Shown here: in pieces, positions 20,211 to 30,366 of the stretch
How the letters are laid out: each line of letters starts with the position of its first letter
Numbering within the stretch: the stretch's first letter is position 1
Source: an uncultured Pseudoclavibacter sp.
GTDB lineage: Bacteria > Actinomycetota > Actinomycetes > Actinomycetales > Microbacteriaceae
Assembly: GCA_946221025.1 (NCBI GenBank)
Contig: CAMIMS010000002.1
Coordinates: 1-64,000 of the forward strand
Direction: 5' to 3'
Length of the DNA stretch: 64,000 bases
Position numbers and translations under genes: made by a program
Notes under the pieces: generated by a model
What the model saw: the letters and a program-made list of their open reading frames with translations, nothing else
What the model was told of the DNA's origin: nothing
Databases searched by the model: none

Positions 20211-22130
20211 GTGACCGAAACCCCCCGCGCCTCCCGTCAGGATCTTCGTAACGTCGCCATTGTCGCGCACGTCGACCACGGCAAAACCACGCTCGTTGAC
20301 GCCATGCTCCGCCAGACGAACTCGTTCGCCGAGCACGCTGCCCCCGACGGCAACGAGCGCGTCATGGATTCGAACGACCTCGAACGTGAGAAGGGCATCA
20401 CCATTCTCGCGAAGAACACCGCCATTCGATACGAGGGCGAGCACGCGCCAGCGGGCGGCGTCACGATCAACGTCATCGACACCCCCGGCCACGCCGACTT
20501 CGGCGGCGAGGTCGAACGGGCGCTGTCGATGGTCGAGGGAGTGGTGCTCCTGGTGGATGCCTCCGAGGGCCCGCTTCCGCAGACGCGCTTCGTGCTGCGA
20601 AAGGCGCTCGAGGCGAAGCTGCCGGTGATTCTCGCGGTGAACAAGACCGACCGGCCGGATGCGCGCATCGACGAGGTCGTCTCCGAGGCGCAAGACCTGC
20701 TGCTCGGCCTTGCCTCCGATATCGCGGAAGACGTGCCCGACCTTGACCTCGACGCGATTCTCGAACTGCCCGTGCTCTACGCATCCGGGCGCGCGGGAGC
20801 GGCGAGCCGCAACCGCCCCGCGAATGGCGAGTTGCCCGACAACGACTCGCTCGAGCCGTTGTTCGAAGCGATTCTCGAGCACATCCCCGCCCCCTCCTAC
20901 GACGAGGGCGCGCCGCTGCAGGGGCACGTGACGAACCTCGACGCCTCGAACTTCCTCGGTCGGCTCGCGCTCGTGCGGATGCACAACGGCACCCTGAAGA
21001 AGGGACAGACGGTCGCGTGGGTGCACGGCGATAACGAGGTGCAGAACGTTCGCATCACGGAGCTGCTCGAAACGAAGGCGCTCGATCGCGTTCCCACCGA
21101 TGAGGCGGGCCCGGGCGACATCGTCGCCATCGCGGGCATTCCCGAGATCATGATCGGCGACACCATCGCCGACCCCGAGGACGTCAGGCCCCTCCCGCAG
21201 ATCGTCGTTGACGAGCCGGCCATCTCGATGACGATCGGCACGAACACGTCGCCGCTGGTCGGCAAGGTCAAGGGCCACAAGCTCACCGCCCGCATGGTGA
21301 AAGACCGCCTCGACCGCGAACTCATCGGTAACGTCTCGATTCGCGTGCTCGACATTGGTCGACCGGATGCATGGGAGGTGCAGGGCCGAGGCGAGCTCGC
21401 CCTGTCGGTGCTGATCGAGAACATGCGACGCGAAGGGTTCGAGCTCACCGCCGGGAAGCCGCAGGTTGTCACCCGCGAAATCGACGGCAAGAAGCACGAA
21501 CCGTTCGAACAGCTCACCATCGACACCCCCGAGGAGCACCTCGGCGCGGTCACGCAGTTGCTTGCGGCGCGCAAGGGTCGCATGGAGAGCATGACCAATA
21601 ACGGCACCGGATGGGTGCGGATGGAGTTCATCGTGCCCTCGCGGGGACTGATCGGGTTCCGCTCCGAGTTCATGACGATCACCCGCGGCACCGGTATCGC
21701 GAACGCCATCTCCCACGGGTACGAGCCGTGGGCGGGCGCTATTCAGACTCGCGTTTCCGGCTCGATCGTCGCCGACCGCGCGGGCGTTGCCACGCCCTTC
21801 GCGATGATGGCGCTGCAGGAGCGCATGACCTTCTTCGTCGAGCCCTCGGATGAGGTGTACGAGGGCATGGTCGTGGGGGAGAACTCCCGCGCCGACGACA
21901 TGGACGTGAACATCACGAAGGAAAAGAAGCTCACGAATATGCGCTCATCCACCGCGGATGAACTCGAGCGCCTCACGCCCCCGCGCCAGCTCACGCTCGA
22001 GGAGTGCCTCGAATTCGCCCGCGAAGACGAGTGCGTTGAGGTGACGCCAGAGAAGGTCCGCATCCGCAAGGTCGAGCTTGACGCGACGGCCCGAGCGCGA
22101 GCGACCGCGCGGGCAAAGCGCGAGGGTTAA
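20211..22130 (+). CDS. typA: GTP-binding protein TypA/BipA
   Basis: A 639-residue translational GTPase of the EF-G/LepA superfamily. The G motifs are complete: G1 AHVDHGKTT, G2 in REKGITI, G3 DTPGHADFGGEVER and G4 NKTDR. The C-terminal TypA-specific region includes LIGFRSEFMTITRGTG. It acts on the ribosome, assisting 50S assembly and stress-dependent translation. GTG 20211 gives MTETPRASRQDLRNV, the usual N-terminus; GGAAAG lies about 8 nt upstream and a TACGAT -10-like box at 20157. The stop overlaps the next start (TAATG), so the downstream membrane-protein gene is coupled. Confidence 0.97.
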   Translation: MTETPRASRQDLRNVAIVAHVDHGKTTLVDAMLRQTNSFAEHAAPDGNERVMDSNDLEREKGITILAKNTAIRYEGEHAPAGGVTINVIDTPGHADFGGEVERALSMVEGVVLLVDASEGPLPQTRFVLRKALEAKLPVILAVNKTDRPDARIDEVVSEAQDLLLGLASDIAEDVPDLDLDAILELPVLYASGRAGAASRNRPANGELPDNDSLEPLFEAILEHIPAPSYDEGAPLQGHVTNLDASNFLGRLALVRMHNGTLKKGQTVAWVHGDNEVQNVRITELLETKALDRVPTDEAGPGDIVAIAGIPEIMIGDTIADPEDVRPLPQIVVDEPAISMTIGTNTSPLVGKVKGHKLTARMVKDRLDRELIGNVSIRVLDIGRPDAWEVQGRGELALSVLIENMRREGFELTAGKPQVVTREIDGKKHEPFEQLTIDTPEEHLGAVTQLLAARKGRMESMTNNGTGWVRMEFIVPSRGLIGFRSEFMTITRGTGIANAISHGYEPWAGAIQTRVSGSIVADRAGVATPFAMMALQERMTFFVEPSDEVYEGMVVGENSRADDMDVNITKEKKLTNMRSSTADELERLTPPRQLTLEECLEFAREDECVEVTPEKVRIRKVELDATARARATARAKREG

Positions 22131-22648
22131 TGCACGAGCAGCAGCACGAGGGCGCGCCCGCCCCGGTGCCTTCACCGGCGGCGGGAGCGGCGCGCAGTGC
22201 GGCCCCGAAGGTCGGTATCGGCTCCATCCTCGCCGTTCTCGTGATCGGCGTTCTCGCCGGTGCGATCACGACGTTCATGCATCGCGCCCGGATCGACATT
22301 GGATTCGGGCCGATCTGGCTGGGGCTGCCAATGGCAGTGCTGTGCCTCACGCTTTTGACCATCGGCATTCACCGCACCACGCGAAGCGCCAAAACAACGT
22401 GGGCATTCGTGCTCGGGGCGCTCGCGGTGATCACCGTGCTCGCCCTCGTGCAGATCGGCCAGTCGGTCATTGTCGCCGGTGACTGGGTGGGCATCGCGTG
22501 GCTCGTGGCGCCGCCGATCTGCATGGCGACGGCAGCATCCTGGCCGCTTCCGCCCGAGAAACCGACGCCTGCGCCACAGCCGGTCTACGCTGGGCAACCG
22601 CATCCCGTGAACCCGAACCCGCGTGAGAACGAGGTGAGCGCGCCGTGA
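22130..22648 (+). CDS. Small membrane protein of unknown function
   Basis: A 172-residue protein with a Pro/Ala-rich N-terminus, four hydrophobic helices (SILAVLVIGVLAGAITTF; GPIWLGLPMAVLCLTLLTIG; WAFVLGALAVITVLALVQIG; GDWVGIAWLVAPPICMATA) and a Pro-rich C-terminus. The ATG overlaps the typA stop (TAATG), and its own stop overlaps the ferredoxin start (GTGA), so it sits inside a tightly coupled operon typA - this gene - ferredoxin - dapC. I recall a similar small membrane protein (possibly DUF6113) at this place in related actinobacteria. No catalytic residues are visible. Confidence 0.8.
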   Translation: MHEQQHEGAPAPVPSPAAGAARSAAPKVGIGSILAVLVIGVLAGAITTFMHRARIDIGFGPIWLGLPMAVLCLTLLTIGIHRTTRSAKTTWAFVLGALAVITVLALVQIGQSVIVAGDWVGIAWLVAPPICMATAASWPLPPEKPTPAPQPVYAGQPHPVNPNPRENEVSAP

Positions 22649-22971
22649 CCTACGTCATCGCCCTGCCCTGTGTGGACGTGAAAGACCGTGCCTGCATTGA
22701 CGAGTGCCCGGTCGACTGCATTTACGAGGGCGAGCGCATGCTCTACATCCATCCGGATGAATGCGTCGACTGCGGCGCCTGCGAACCGGTGTGCCCGGTG
22801 GAGGCCATCTACTACGAGGATGACCTGCCGGCGGAGTGGGGCGATTACCTCACCGCGAACGTCGAGTTCTTCGACGAGATCGGTTCACCCGGGGGAGCGG
22901 CCAAGCTCGGCGAGATCAGCCACGATGCGCCGCTGGTCGCGAAGCTGCCCCCGCAGGGAGACGGGGCGTGA
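22645..22971 (+). CDS. fdxA: Ferredoxin, 7Fe type ([3Fe-4S][4Fe-4S])
   Basis: A 108-residue ferredoxin starting at GTG 22645, overlapping the previous stop. Cysteines are arranged as in actinobacterial 7Fe ferredoxins: C9, C16 and C20 in PCVDVKDRACIDECPVDC, then C39, C42 and C45 followed by CP in CVDCGACEPVCP. The length and the C-terminal tail (EFFDEIGSPGGAAKLG) also fit. It is a small soluble electron carrier, with partners such as cytochromes P450 or oxidoreductases. Its stop overlaps the dapC start by GTGA, a conserved gene pair in actinobacteria. Confidence 0.95.
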   Translation: MTYVIALPCVDVKDRACIDECPVDCIYEGERMLYIHPDECVDCGACEPVCPVEAIYYEDDLPAEWGDYLTANVEFFDEIGSPGGAAKLGEISHDAPLVAKLPPQGDGA

Positions 22972-24068
22972 GCCTCGGGCCGCTGCCCGAGTACCCCTGG
23001 GACGAGCTTCGACCGTTCATCGACCGGGCGAAGGCCCACCCCGATGGGGCTGTTGACCTCTCGGTCGGCTCACCCGTCGACCCGACGCCCGAGGTGATTC
23101 GCGCCGCGCTCTCGGAGGCGACCGACGCGCGCGCCTACCCGACGACGGTCGGCCGCCCGGATGCGCGCGAGGCGATCTGCCGCTGGTTCGCTGATCGACG
23201 AGGCACCCCGGGCCTTCAGCCGGAGAACGTGACGCTCAGCATCGGCTCGAAGGAATTCATCGCGTTCACGGCGTTCTTCCTCGGTCTCGGTGAGGGCGAC
23301 ACGGTCGTGCAGCCGTCGCTCGCATACCCCACCTACGCGATGGGGGCAGCGTTCGCCGGTGCCGAGGTGATCGCGAGCGACGACCCGGATGCGTGGCCCG
23401 CATCCACGAAGCTCGTGTGGCTGAACAGCCCCGGCAATCCCGACGGTCGCGTGCTCGATGTCGAGCAGCTTCGTGCAGCCGTTGCGCGGGCGCGTGAACT
23501 CGGCGCGGTCATCATCGGTGACGAGTGCTACGCAGAGCTCGGCTGGGGCCGGTGGGAAACGGAGCGCATTCCCTGCATCCTCGACCCGGAGGTCACCGGC
23601 GGCAGCCTCGACGGTGTGCTCGCGGTGTACTCCCTCTCGAAGCAGTCGAACCTCGCCGGATACCGGGCCGCGTTCGCCGCCGGGGATGCGAGCATCATCG
23701 AGCGGCTCGTGCGCGGGCGTAAGCACGCCGGCCTCATGTCGCCCGGCCCCATCCAGCAGGTGATTCCGGTGGCGCTTGGTGATCACGCGCATGTCGTCGA
23801 GCAAAAGGCCCGCTATCGCGCCCGACGCGAGCGCCTCACGCAGGCCGTTGAGAGCTTTGGGATGCGCATTGACGGAAGCGAAGCGGGGCTCTACCTCTGG
23901 GCGACGCGGGATGAAGATGCCTGGCAAACCGTCGGCGCGCTCGCTGATCTCGGCATCATTTGCGGCCCGGGCACGTTCTACGGCGAAGCGGGCGCGAAGC
24001 ATGTGCGCCTCGCCCTCACTGCGAGCGACGCGGATATCGAACTGGCCGCCTCGCGCCTTAGCGCCTGA
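22968..24068 (+). CDS. dapC: Succinyldiaminopimelate transaminase
   Basis: A 366-residue fold-type I PLP aminotransferase (class I/II). It converts N-succinyl-2-amino-6-ketopimelate with glutamate into N-succinyl-LL-diaminopimelate in lysine and peptidoglycan precursor synthesis. Visible features: the N-terminal DLSVGSPVDPTPEV, the LNSPGNPDGRVL Asn/Pro motif, DECYAELGW with the Asp that pairs with the PLP ring nitrogen, and SLSKQSNLAGYR with the Schiff-base Lys. GTG 22968 overlaps the ferredoxin stop (GTGA). The link to ferredoxin upstream and to dapD and dapE within 4 kb supports DapC over other aminotransferases. Confidence 0.93.
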   Translation: MSLGPLPEYPWDELRPFIDRAKAHPDGAVDLSVGSPVDPTPEVIRAALSEATDARAYPTTVGRPDAREAICRWFADRRGTPGLQPENVTLSIGSKEFIAFTAFFLGLGEGDTVVQPSLAYPTYAMGAAFAGAEVIASDDPDAWPASTKLVWLNSPGNPDGRVLDVEQLRAAVARARELGAVIIGDECYAELGWGRWETERIPCILDPEVTGGSLDGVLAVYSLSKQSNLAGYRAAFAAGDASIIERLVRGRKHAGLMSPGPIQQVIPVALGDHAHVVEQKARYRARRERLTQAVESFGMRIDGSEAGLYLWATRDEDAWQTVGALADLGIICGPGTFYGEAGAKHVRLALTASDADIELAASRLSA

Positions 24069-24094
24069 GCCGGATGCGCTCAGTCGATCGGCGG

Positions 24095-24100
24095 TAGGCT
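24095..24100 (+). promoter_or_regulatory. gltA: Possible -10 box of gltA (TAGGCT)
   Basis: TAGGCT lies 55 nt before GTG 24156, giving a leader of about 48 nt containing the ribosome binding site GGAG. It is a weak prediction because no good -35 is seen. Confidence 0.3.
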
Positions 24101-24155
24101 GGCGGGGTGGCGCCGATTGGGGCGCTTTCTATCCCGAGTGAACCGGAGCCATACC

Positions 24156-25481
<1,326 letters not shown>

Positions 25482-25496
25482 CGGTCACGCCCGCTG

Positions 25497-25541
25497 AACG
25501 AGGGTGCGCCCGGCAGGCATTGCCGGGCGCACCCTCGTTTG
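25497..25541 (+). terminator. gltA: Rho-independent terminator after gltA
   Basis: A perfect 19-bp stem (25497-25515 with 25521-25539; AACGAGGGTGCGCCCGGCA and its complement) with the 5-nt loop GGCAT and a short T run. It also faces the end of dapD at 25563, so it may act in both directions. Confidence 0.92.
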
Positions 25542-25562
25542 GCTGCGTGCTGTGCCGCCGCG

Positions 25563-26519
25563 CTAGGCGTGCAGGTCGTCGTTCAGCTCGATGCCCTCAC
25601 CGGCGCGAACGTTCGCTTCGAGCGCGCCCGTGAGCGAGTTCCGGCGGAAGAGCAGGTTCGGCGTGCCGGACAGTTCGCTCGCTTTCACGCTCCTCGGCTC
25701 GCCTTCGCCGTCGCTGTAGCGCACCTTCATTCCACCGGTGACGTACAGGCCCGCCTCGACGATGCAGTCATCACCGACCGAAATGCCCACGCCCGAGTTC
25801 GCGCCAAGCAGGGTGCGCTCACCGATCGCGATGACCTCTTTCCCGCCACCCGAGAGCGTGCCCATGATCGAGGCGCCGCCGCCGATGTCCGAACCGTCGC
25901 CGACGATCACGCCCTGCGAGATGCGCCCCTCAACCATCGAAGTGCCGAGCGTTCCGGCGTTGAAGTTCACGAATCCCTCGTGCATGACCACCGTGCCGGG
26001 CGCAAGGTGCGCGCCGAGGCGCACGCGCGCCCCATCCGCAATGCGCACCCGCTCGGGGGTGACGTAGTCGAGCAGTTGCGGGAACTTGTCGACCGCGTAC
26101 ACGTGCACGCCGGCCCGGCGAAGCGCCCCGCGGCGTTCGCGCGCGAGATCGGGATGCATGGGCCCGCGGTTCGTCCACGCGTTCATCGGCAGCTGGCCGA
26201 AGATGCCCTCGAGGTTGATGCTGTTCGGCCGCACGAGCAGGTGGCTGAGCAGGTGCAGGCGCAGGTACGCATCCGGCACGCTCTGAACGGGCTGCGACAG
26301 GTCGATCTCGACCGTCTCGACCTCGAGGCGCACGCCGCGAAGCTCGTCCTCGCCGACGAGGGCATTGAGTTGGGCGTTCGCGTCGCTCTCGGCTGCGCCC
26401 TCGCCGAGCTGCGGCTCGGGGAACCACGCGTCGAGCGGTTCACCGTCAGTGGTGCGCGTGACAAGGGCGATGCCCGAAGCGTGCGACGGGGTCTTTTTGT
26501 CTGTCGTATCGGCGTGCAT
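25563..26519 (-). CDS. dapD: 2,3,4,5-tetrahydropyridine-2,6-dicarboxylate N-succinyltransferase (actinobacterial DapD)
   Basis: A 318-residue left-handed beta-helix acyltransferase that succinylates tetrahydrodipicolinate in the succinylase branch of lysine/DAP synthesis. The central segment [20 protein letters not shown] and the hexapeptide repeats that follow ([20 protein letters not shown]) are typical of the actinobacterial DapD class. The C-terminus after [14 protein letters not shown] is also characteristic. The start is ATG 26519; TAGCCT lies 6 nt upstream on the minus strand, indicating a leaderless mRNA. It is divergent from dapE, with about 94 bp between the two starts. Confidence 0.96.
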   Translation of the reverse strand: MHADTTDKKTPSHASGIALVTRTTDGEPLDAWFPEPQLGEGAAESDANAQLNALVGEDELRGVRLEVETVEIDLSQPVQSVPDAYLRLHLLSHLLVRPNSINLEGIFGQLPMNAWTNRGPMHPDLARERRGALRRAGVHVYAVDKFPQLLDYVTPERVRIADGARVRLGAHLAPGTVVMHEGFVNFNAGTLGTSMVEGRISQGVIVGDGSDIGGGASIMGTLSGGGKEVIAIGERTLLGANSGVGISVGDDCIVEAGLYVTGGMKVRYSDGEGEPRSVKASELSGTPNLLFRRNSLTGALEANVRAGEGIELNDDLHA

Positions 26520-26525
26520 GCCCTA

Positions 26526-26531
26526 AGGCTA
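26526..26531 (-). promoter_or_regulatory. dapD: Leaderless -10 box (TAGCCT) of dapD
   Basis: TAGCCT on the minus strand, 6 nt before ATG 26519. No Shine-Dalgarno sequence is present. Confidence 0.55.
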
Positions 26532-26600
26532 GGAGAGGGAGGGGACTCGCCGCGCCACCGGCACGGCGGGGAGTGACCGGGCCGCGGCACACGGGGCGAT

Positions 26601-26606
26601 TAGGCT
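26601..26606 (+). promoter_or_regulatory. dapE: Leaderless -10 box (TAGGCT) of dapE
   Basis: TAGGCT ends 7 nt before ATG 26614. Together with the opposite dapD box it forms a compact divergent promoter pair. Confidence 0.55.
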
Positions 26607-26613
26607 GTGGCGC

Positions 26614-27771
26614 ATGTCTCAACCGCTCGATGCGCCCTCGCGCGCGGTTCAGTCTCCCCCCATCGACGCCCGCGGCGACATTGTGGAGCTCGCGCGGGCG
26701 CTGTGCGATATGCCGTCGGAATCCGGCCGCGAGGCTGCGCTCGCCGACTCGATCGAAGCGCTGCTTGAGGAGTGCGACCACCTGCGCGTCACGCGCCTCG
26801 GCAACACGGTCGTCGCTCGCACCGACCTCGGTCGCGAACGGCGCGTGGTCATCGCCGGCCACATCGACACCGTTCCGATCAACGACAACGTGCCCACTCG
26901 CTTCGAGACGCTGTCAGAAGAAGACGCCAAAGCGGATGTGCCCGGCACCAAGCCCGGTGAATACCTCTGGGGCCGAGGCACCGTCGATATGAAATCGGGC
27001 GTGGCCATTCAGTTGAAGCTCGCCGTGGAACTCACCGAGCCGGTCACCGACATCACGTGGATGTTCTACGACAACGAAGAGGTTTCCGCCGAGCTGAATG
27101 GCCTGAAGAAGCTCGCCGAAGCCCGTCCCGACCTCTTCGAAGCCGATTTCGCGATTCTCGGTGAGCCGACCAGTGCCGAGATCGAGGGCGGATGCAATGG
27201 AACGCTGCGCGCCGAGATTCGCACGCGCGGGCGTCGCGCGCATTCGGCGCGAGCATGGGCCGGTTCGAACGCGATTCACGCGGCTGCCCCCATCCTGAAT
27301 CGCCTTTCCGAATACGAGCCGGCCTCAGTCGAAGTCGAGGGGCTCACGTACCGCGAGGGACTGAACGCGGTCGGCATTCACGGTGGCATCGCCGGAAATG
27401 TGATTCCGGATGCATGCATGGTCGAGGTGAATTACCGGTTCGCGCCCGATAAGAACATCGACGCAGCCAAGCGCGTCATTGAGGATCTCTTTGACGGATT
27501 CGAGATCGAATTCGTCGACCTCGCCGAGGGAGCGCGGCCCGGGCTCGACCAGCCGGTGGCGGCCGAATTCCTGAAGGCCGTCGGCGCCACCGCGAAACCC
27601 AAATACGGTTGGACCGACGTTGCGCGCTTTTCGGCCATGGGCGTTCCGGCCGTGAACTTCGGCCCGGGCGATGCGCAAAAAGCGCACGCCGACGACGAGC
27701 GCGTGCTTCTGGAAGAGATCCGAACCGTCGAGCGAGCCCTTCGCGCGTGGCTGACCGGAGGCGACGCATGA
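26614..27771 (+). CDS. dapE: Succinyl-diaminopimelate desuccinylase
   Basis: A 385-residue M20-family metallohydrolase that removes succinate from N-succinyl-LL-DAP. Zinc ligands and catalytic residues are visible: AGHIDTVPI (His, Asp), GRGTVDMKSG (bridging Asp), YDNEEV (catalytic Glu and ligand Glu), LGEPTSAEIEGG, and the dimerisation-domain segment RTRGRRAHSARAW. GTPase-like or carboxypeptidase relatives are possible alternatives, but the divergent dapD and nearby dapC make DapE the clear choice. Its stop overlaps the next start (ATGA), coupling it to the membrane glycosyltransferase gene. Confidence 0.95.
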   Translation: MSQPLDAPSRAVQSPPIDARGDIVELARALCDMPSESGREAALADSIEALLEECDHLRVTRLGNTVVARTDLGRERRVVIAGHIDTVPINDNVPTRFETLSEEDAKADVPGTKPGEYLWGRGTVDMKSGVAIQLKLAVELTEPVTDITWMFYDNEEVSAELNGLKKLAEARPDLFEADFAILGEPTSAEIEGGCNGTLRAEIRTRGRRAHSARAWAGSNAIHAAAPILNRLSEYEPASVEVEGLTYREGLNAVGIHGGIAGNVIPDACMVEVNYRFAPDKNIDAAKRVIEDLFDGFEIEFVDLAEGARPGLDQPVAAEFLKAVGATAKPKYGWTDVARFSAMGVPAVNFGPGDAQKAHADDERVLLEEIRTVERALRAWLTGGDA

Positions 27772-29183
27772 GCGAAGCGGTCGATGTGACGAGCACCCGG
27801 TCAAACGGCGAGACGGACAGCCGCGATTCTCGCGCATCCGGCTCCCTCATCGACCTGCTCGTCGAACGCTACGGTCACCACGACCTGAGAAATCAGGCGC
27901 ACCTGGCCAAACGCCCCTTCCGCGTGGCCAAAGAAACACAGTTTCCGACGCTTCGCCGAGCCTGGCTCGTCATTCCCGTCGGGGTGCGAATCGCGCTCAT
28001 TTACTTCGTGACGCGCGCGATCACCACGCTCATCATGCTCGCGTACGCGCGCAATCAAGAAGACAGCTGGCAGATTCACGCGCAACCCAACTACGTGGAG
28101 TTCGCGAATATCTGGGACGCGGTTTGGTACAAGCGAGTAGCGACGGAGGGATACCCCACCGAGCTGCCGATGGATGACGAAGGCCACGTCACCGAGAACA
28201 GCTGGGCGTTCATGCCCGTGTACCCGATGCTCATCCGCGTGCTCATGGTGATCACCGGGCTCGGGTTCGAGCCGCTCGCGATCATCGTTTCGCTCGCCGC
28301 GGGGCTCGGCGCCGCGTACGCGTTCTACTCACTGGCCCGCCGCCTCGTCGACCCGGATGCGGCGATGTTCTCGGTGCTGCTACTGGGTGTGCTCCCGACC
28401 GCCCCGATGTTCCAGGTCGGGTACGCGGAATCGCTGCACCTGTTCTTCCTCGCGATTTTGCTCATCCTGCTCATCGACCGGCACTACATGACGATGCTGC
28501 CGGTGATCGTGGTCGCCTCGCTCACGCGCCCGACGGGCCTTGCGTGGGCCCTCACCCTTGTGCTCTTCTTCATCTACCGCTGGTGGATGGATCGAGCGCA
28601 GCAGGAGCGATTCCCTGGCAGTGAGCGCGTTCAGCTCGGGCTCGCGGTCGTGGTTTCCATCGTCTCGGGGTTCCTGTGGCTGATCATCGCGTGGATCGTC
28701 ACCGGGAGCTTCAGCGCATATACGGATACCGAGTTCGCGTGGCGCTCGCGCTTCACCGGATGGGATGCGCCCCACTTCCCGTTCACCGGCTGGTTCCTCG
28801 GGCTGAAGTTCTGGATGGGGCACGCCAACGACGGCACCATTCCCGAGCCCTGGGCCGGCGTCGTTGAATGGGCGCTCGCGATCCTCATCGTGCTGGCGTT
28901 CTTCGGGCTGAGTTTCTGGCTGCTCACGCGCCCCTTCGCGCGTCGCCTCGGCATGGAGGTGCGCCTGTGGTGCGTTAGCTACCTGCTGTACCTCTTCGCG
29001 GTGTTCTTCCCGCAGTCGTCGACGTTCCGGCTGCTCATGCCGCTCGCGCCGGCGGTTCCGGTCGCTGCGGTGCCGCATTCGCCGGTGTATCGGGTGGGCG
29101 TGGTGGCGCTCAGCATCGTGCTGCAAATCCGCTGGTTTGGAATGTGCTGGTTCGTGGATCCGGGCGATTGGAGCCCGCCGTAA
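27768..29183 (+). CDS. PIG-V-like mannosyltransferase family membrane protein (GT-C fold)
   Basis: A 471-residue polytopic protein with about ten hydrophobic helices. The first luminal/periplasmic loop holds FANIWDAVWYKRVATEGYP, the W-D and Tyr-containing catalytic-loop pattern of PIG-V/GT-C enzymes, followed by SWAFMPVYPMLIRVLM, a family motif, and GYAESLHLFFLA. GT-C enzymes of this family transfer a mannose from polyprenyl-phosphate-mannose; the acceptor in this organism is unknown. ATG 27768 overlaps the dapE stop. The C-terminal FVDPGDWSPP has a form I have seen in other actinobacterial members. A bidirectional terminator follows. Confidence 0.8.
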   Translation: MSEAVDVTSTRSNGETDSRDSRASGSLIDLLVERYGHHDLRNQAHLAKRPFRVAKETQFPTLRRAWLVIPVGVRIALIYFVTRAITTLIMLAYARNQEDSWQIHAQPNYVEFANIWDAVWYKRVATEGYPTELPMDDEGHVTENSWAFMPVYPMLIRVLMVITGLGFEPLAIIVSLAAGLGAAYAFYSLARRLVDPDAAMFSVLLLGVLPTAPMFQVGYAESLHLFFLAILLILLIDRHYMTMLPVIVVASLTRPTGLAWALTLVLFFIYRWWMDRAQQERFPGSERVQLGLAVVVSIVSGFLWLIIAWIVTGSFSAYTDTEFAWRSRFTGWDAPHFPFTGWFLGLKFWMGHANDGTIPEPWAGVVEWALAILIVLAFFGLSFWLLTRPFARRLGMEVRLWCVSYLLYLFAVFFPQSSTFRLLMPLAPAVPVAAVPHSPVYRVGVVALSIVLQIRWFGMCWFVDPGDWSPP

Positions 29184-29231
29184 ACCACGTTCATGGCGCT
29201 GCACGCCGAGCGAAACGGTGCCGAAAATGAG

Positions 29232-29266
29232 GTGTGCCCCGGGTTAACCGCCCGGGGCACACTGTT
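29232..29266. terminator. Bidirectional terminator between PIG-V-like gene and sod
   Basis: GTGTGCCCCGGG (29232-29243) pairs with CCCGGGGCACAC (29251-29262) around TTAACCG, followed by TGTTTG. It lies between two convergent genes. Confidence 0.88.
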
Positions 29267-29284
29267 TGCGTACTGGTTTGTAGG

Positions 29285-29893
29285 TTATCGACCAGCCTGG
29301 GAAACAGCTGCGTCGAACCGCTCGCCAACGTTCTTCCAGTTGACGATGTTCCAGAACGCCTTCACGTAGTCGGGCTTCACGTTCTGGTAGTCGAGGTAGA
29401 ACGCGTGCTCCCACATGTCGAGCATGAGCAGCGGCGTCACGCCGATCGGCAGGTTCGACTGCTGGTCGTACAGCTGGAAGGTGGTGAGGTTGCCGGCCGT
29501 CTCGTCGTAGCCGAGAATCGCCCATCCCGAGCCCTGAATCGTCGTGGCGGCCTCGGTGAACTGCTTCTGGAACGTCTCGAAACCACCGAGCTGCTCGTCG
29601 ATCGCATCCTTGATCGCTCCCTCGGGCTCGCCACCCTCGGGGGAGAGGTTCGTCCAGAAGATCGAGTGGTTGTTGTGACCACCCAGGTTGAAGGCGAGGT
29701 CCTTCTCGAGCTTCGGGAGGGTGGCAAAGTCACCCTTGTCGCGGGCCTCAGCCATCTTCTCGAGCGCCGTGTTCGCGCCCTTCACGTAGGTCGCGTGGTG
29801 CTTGTCGTGGTGCAGCTCCATGATGCGGGCGGAGATGTGCGGTTCAAGGGCTGCGTAGTCGTAGGGAAGATCGGGGAGGGTGAATTGCGCCAT
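29285..29893 (-). CDS. sodA: Superoxide dismutase, Fe/Mn type
   Basis: A 202-residue enzyme converting superoxide to oxygen and hydrogen peroxide. All four metal ligands are in family context: His in [11 protein letters not shown] (two segments; ligand H27), His in [10 protein letters not shown], and Asp/His in [15 protein letters not shown]. Sequence alone does not settle iron versus manganese. There is no signal peptide, so it is cytoplasmic. ATG 29893 has AAAGGACG 7-8 nt upstream, and this gives the standard N-terminus [13 protein letters not shown]; a longer open frame upstream is rejected. It is monocistronic, with a terminator on its 3' side. Confidence 0.97.
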   Translation of the reverse strand: MAQFTLPDLPYDYAALEPHISARIMELHHDKHHATYVKGANTALEKMAEARDKGDFATLPKLEKDLAFNLGGHNNHSIFWTNLSPEGGEPEGAIKDAIDEQLGGFETFQKQFTEAATTIQGSGWAILGYDETAGNLTTFQLYDQQSNLPIGVTPLLMLDMWEHAFYLDYQNVKPDYVKAFWNIVNWKNVGERFDAAVSQAGR

Positions 29894-30111
29894 GGCACGT
29901 CCTTTCGTCATTGACGGCCGGAGGATTTGCCCGGCCAACGCGGTTTTGACGATAACGATCTCCGCGTGGAATTCGCTCAGAACGAGCACCTGAATCCCGG
30001 GCGCTGTCAAGTCGCGCACCTGTGCAGAATCCCTGAGAAGATGCGGAAGTAAGCGGTAAGCTATCGGGGTTCCCTTTTCGGAGGGAGTGACGTTTACGCA
30101 GGAGGTACGAC

Positions 30112-30279
30112 ATGGCCGCAATGAAGCCGCGCACCGGTGACGGTCCGATGGAAGCTGTTCGCGAGGGACGCCTGATTATCGTTCGGGTTCCGCTCGAGGG
30201 CGGCGGTCGGCTCGTGGTGTCCGTGAACGACGACGAGGCCAAGGAGCTTCGCGACGCTCTCGACTCCGCCGTCGCGTAA
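30112..30279 (+). CDS. DUF3117 family small protein
   Basis: A 55-residue protein starting at ATG 30112 with GCAGGAGG 7-8 nt upstream. The sequence [20 protein letters not shown] and the strand motif [13 protein letters not shown] match the DUF3117 family, which is widespread in actinobacteria and of unknown function. It is monocistronic: a strong hairpin terminator begins 14 nt after the stop. In mycobacteria and relatives the same family lies close to the O-methyltransferase and tatB genes, as it does here, so the local order is conserved. Confidence 0.9.
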   Translation: MAAMKPRTGDGPMEAVREGRLIIVRVPLEGGGRLVVSVNDDEAKELRDALDSAVA

Positions 30280-30293
30280 CGCCCGAGTCTCTC

Positions 30294-30330
30294 GGTGGCC
30301 CACCGCCCGCGCGGTGGGCCACCGCTCGTT
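30294..30330 (+). terminator. Rho-independent terminator after the DUF3117 gene
   Basis: A perfect 13-bp stem GGTGGCCCACCGC (30294-30306) with GCGGTGGGCCACC (30311-30323), loop CCGC, followed by GCTCGTTT. Confidence 0.9.
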
Positions 30331-30366
30331 TGGGGGCATTCTGACGCTGAGCGCCGACGCTGCCGC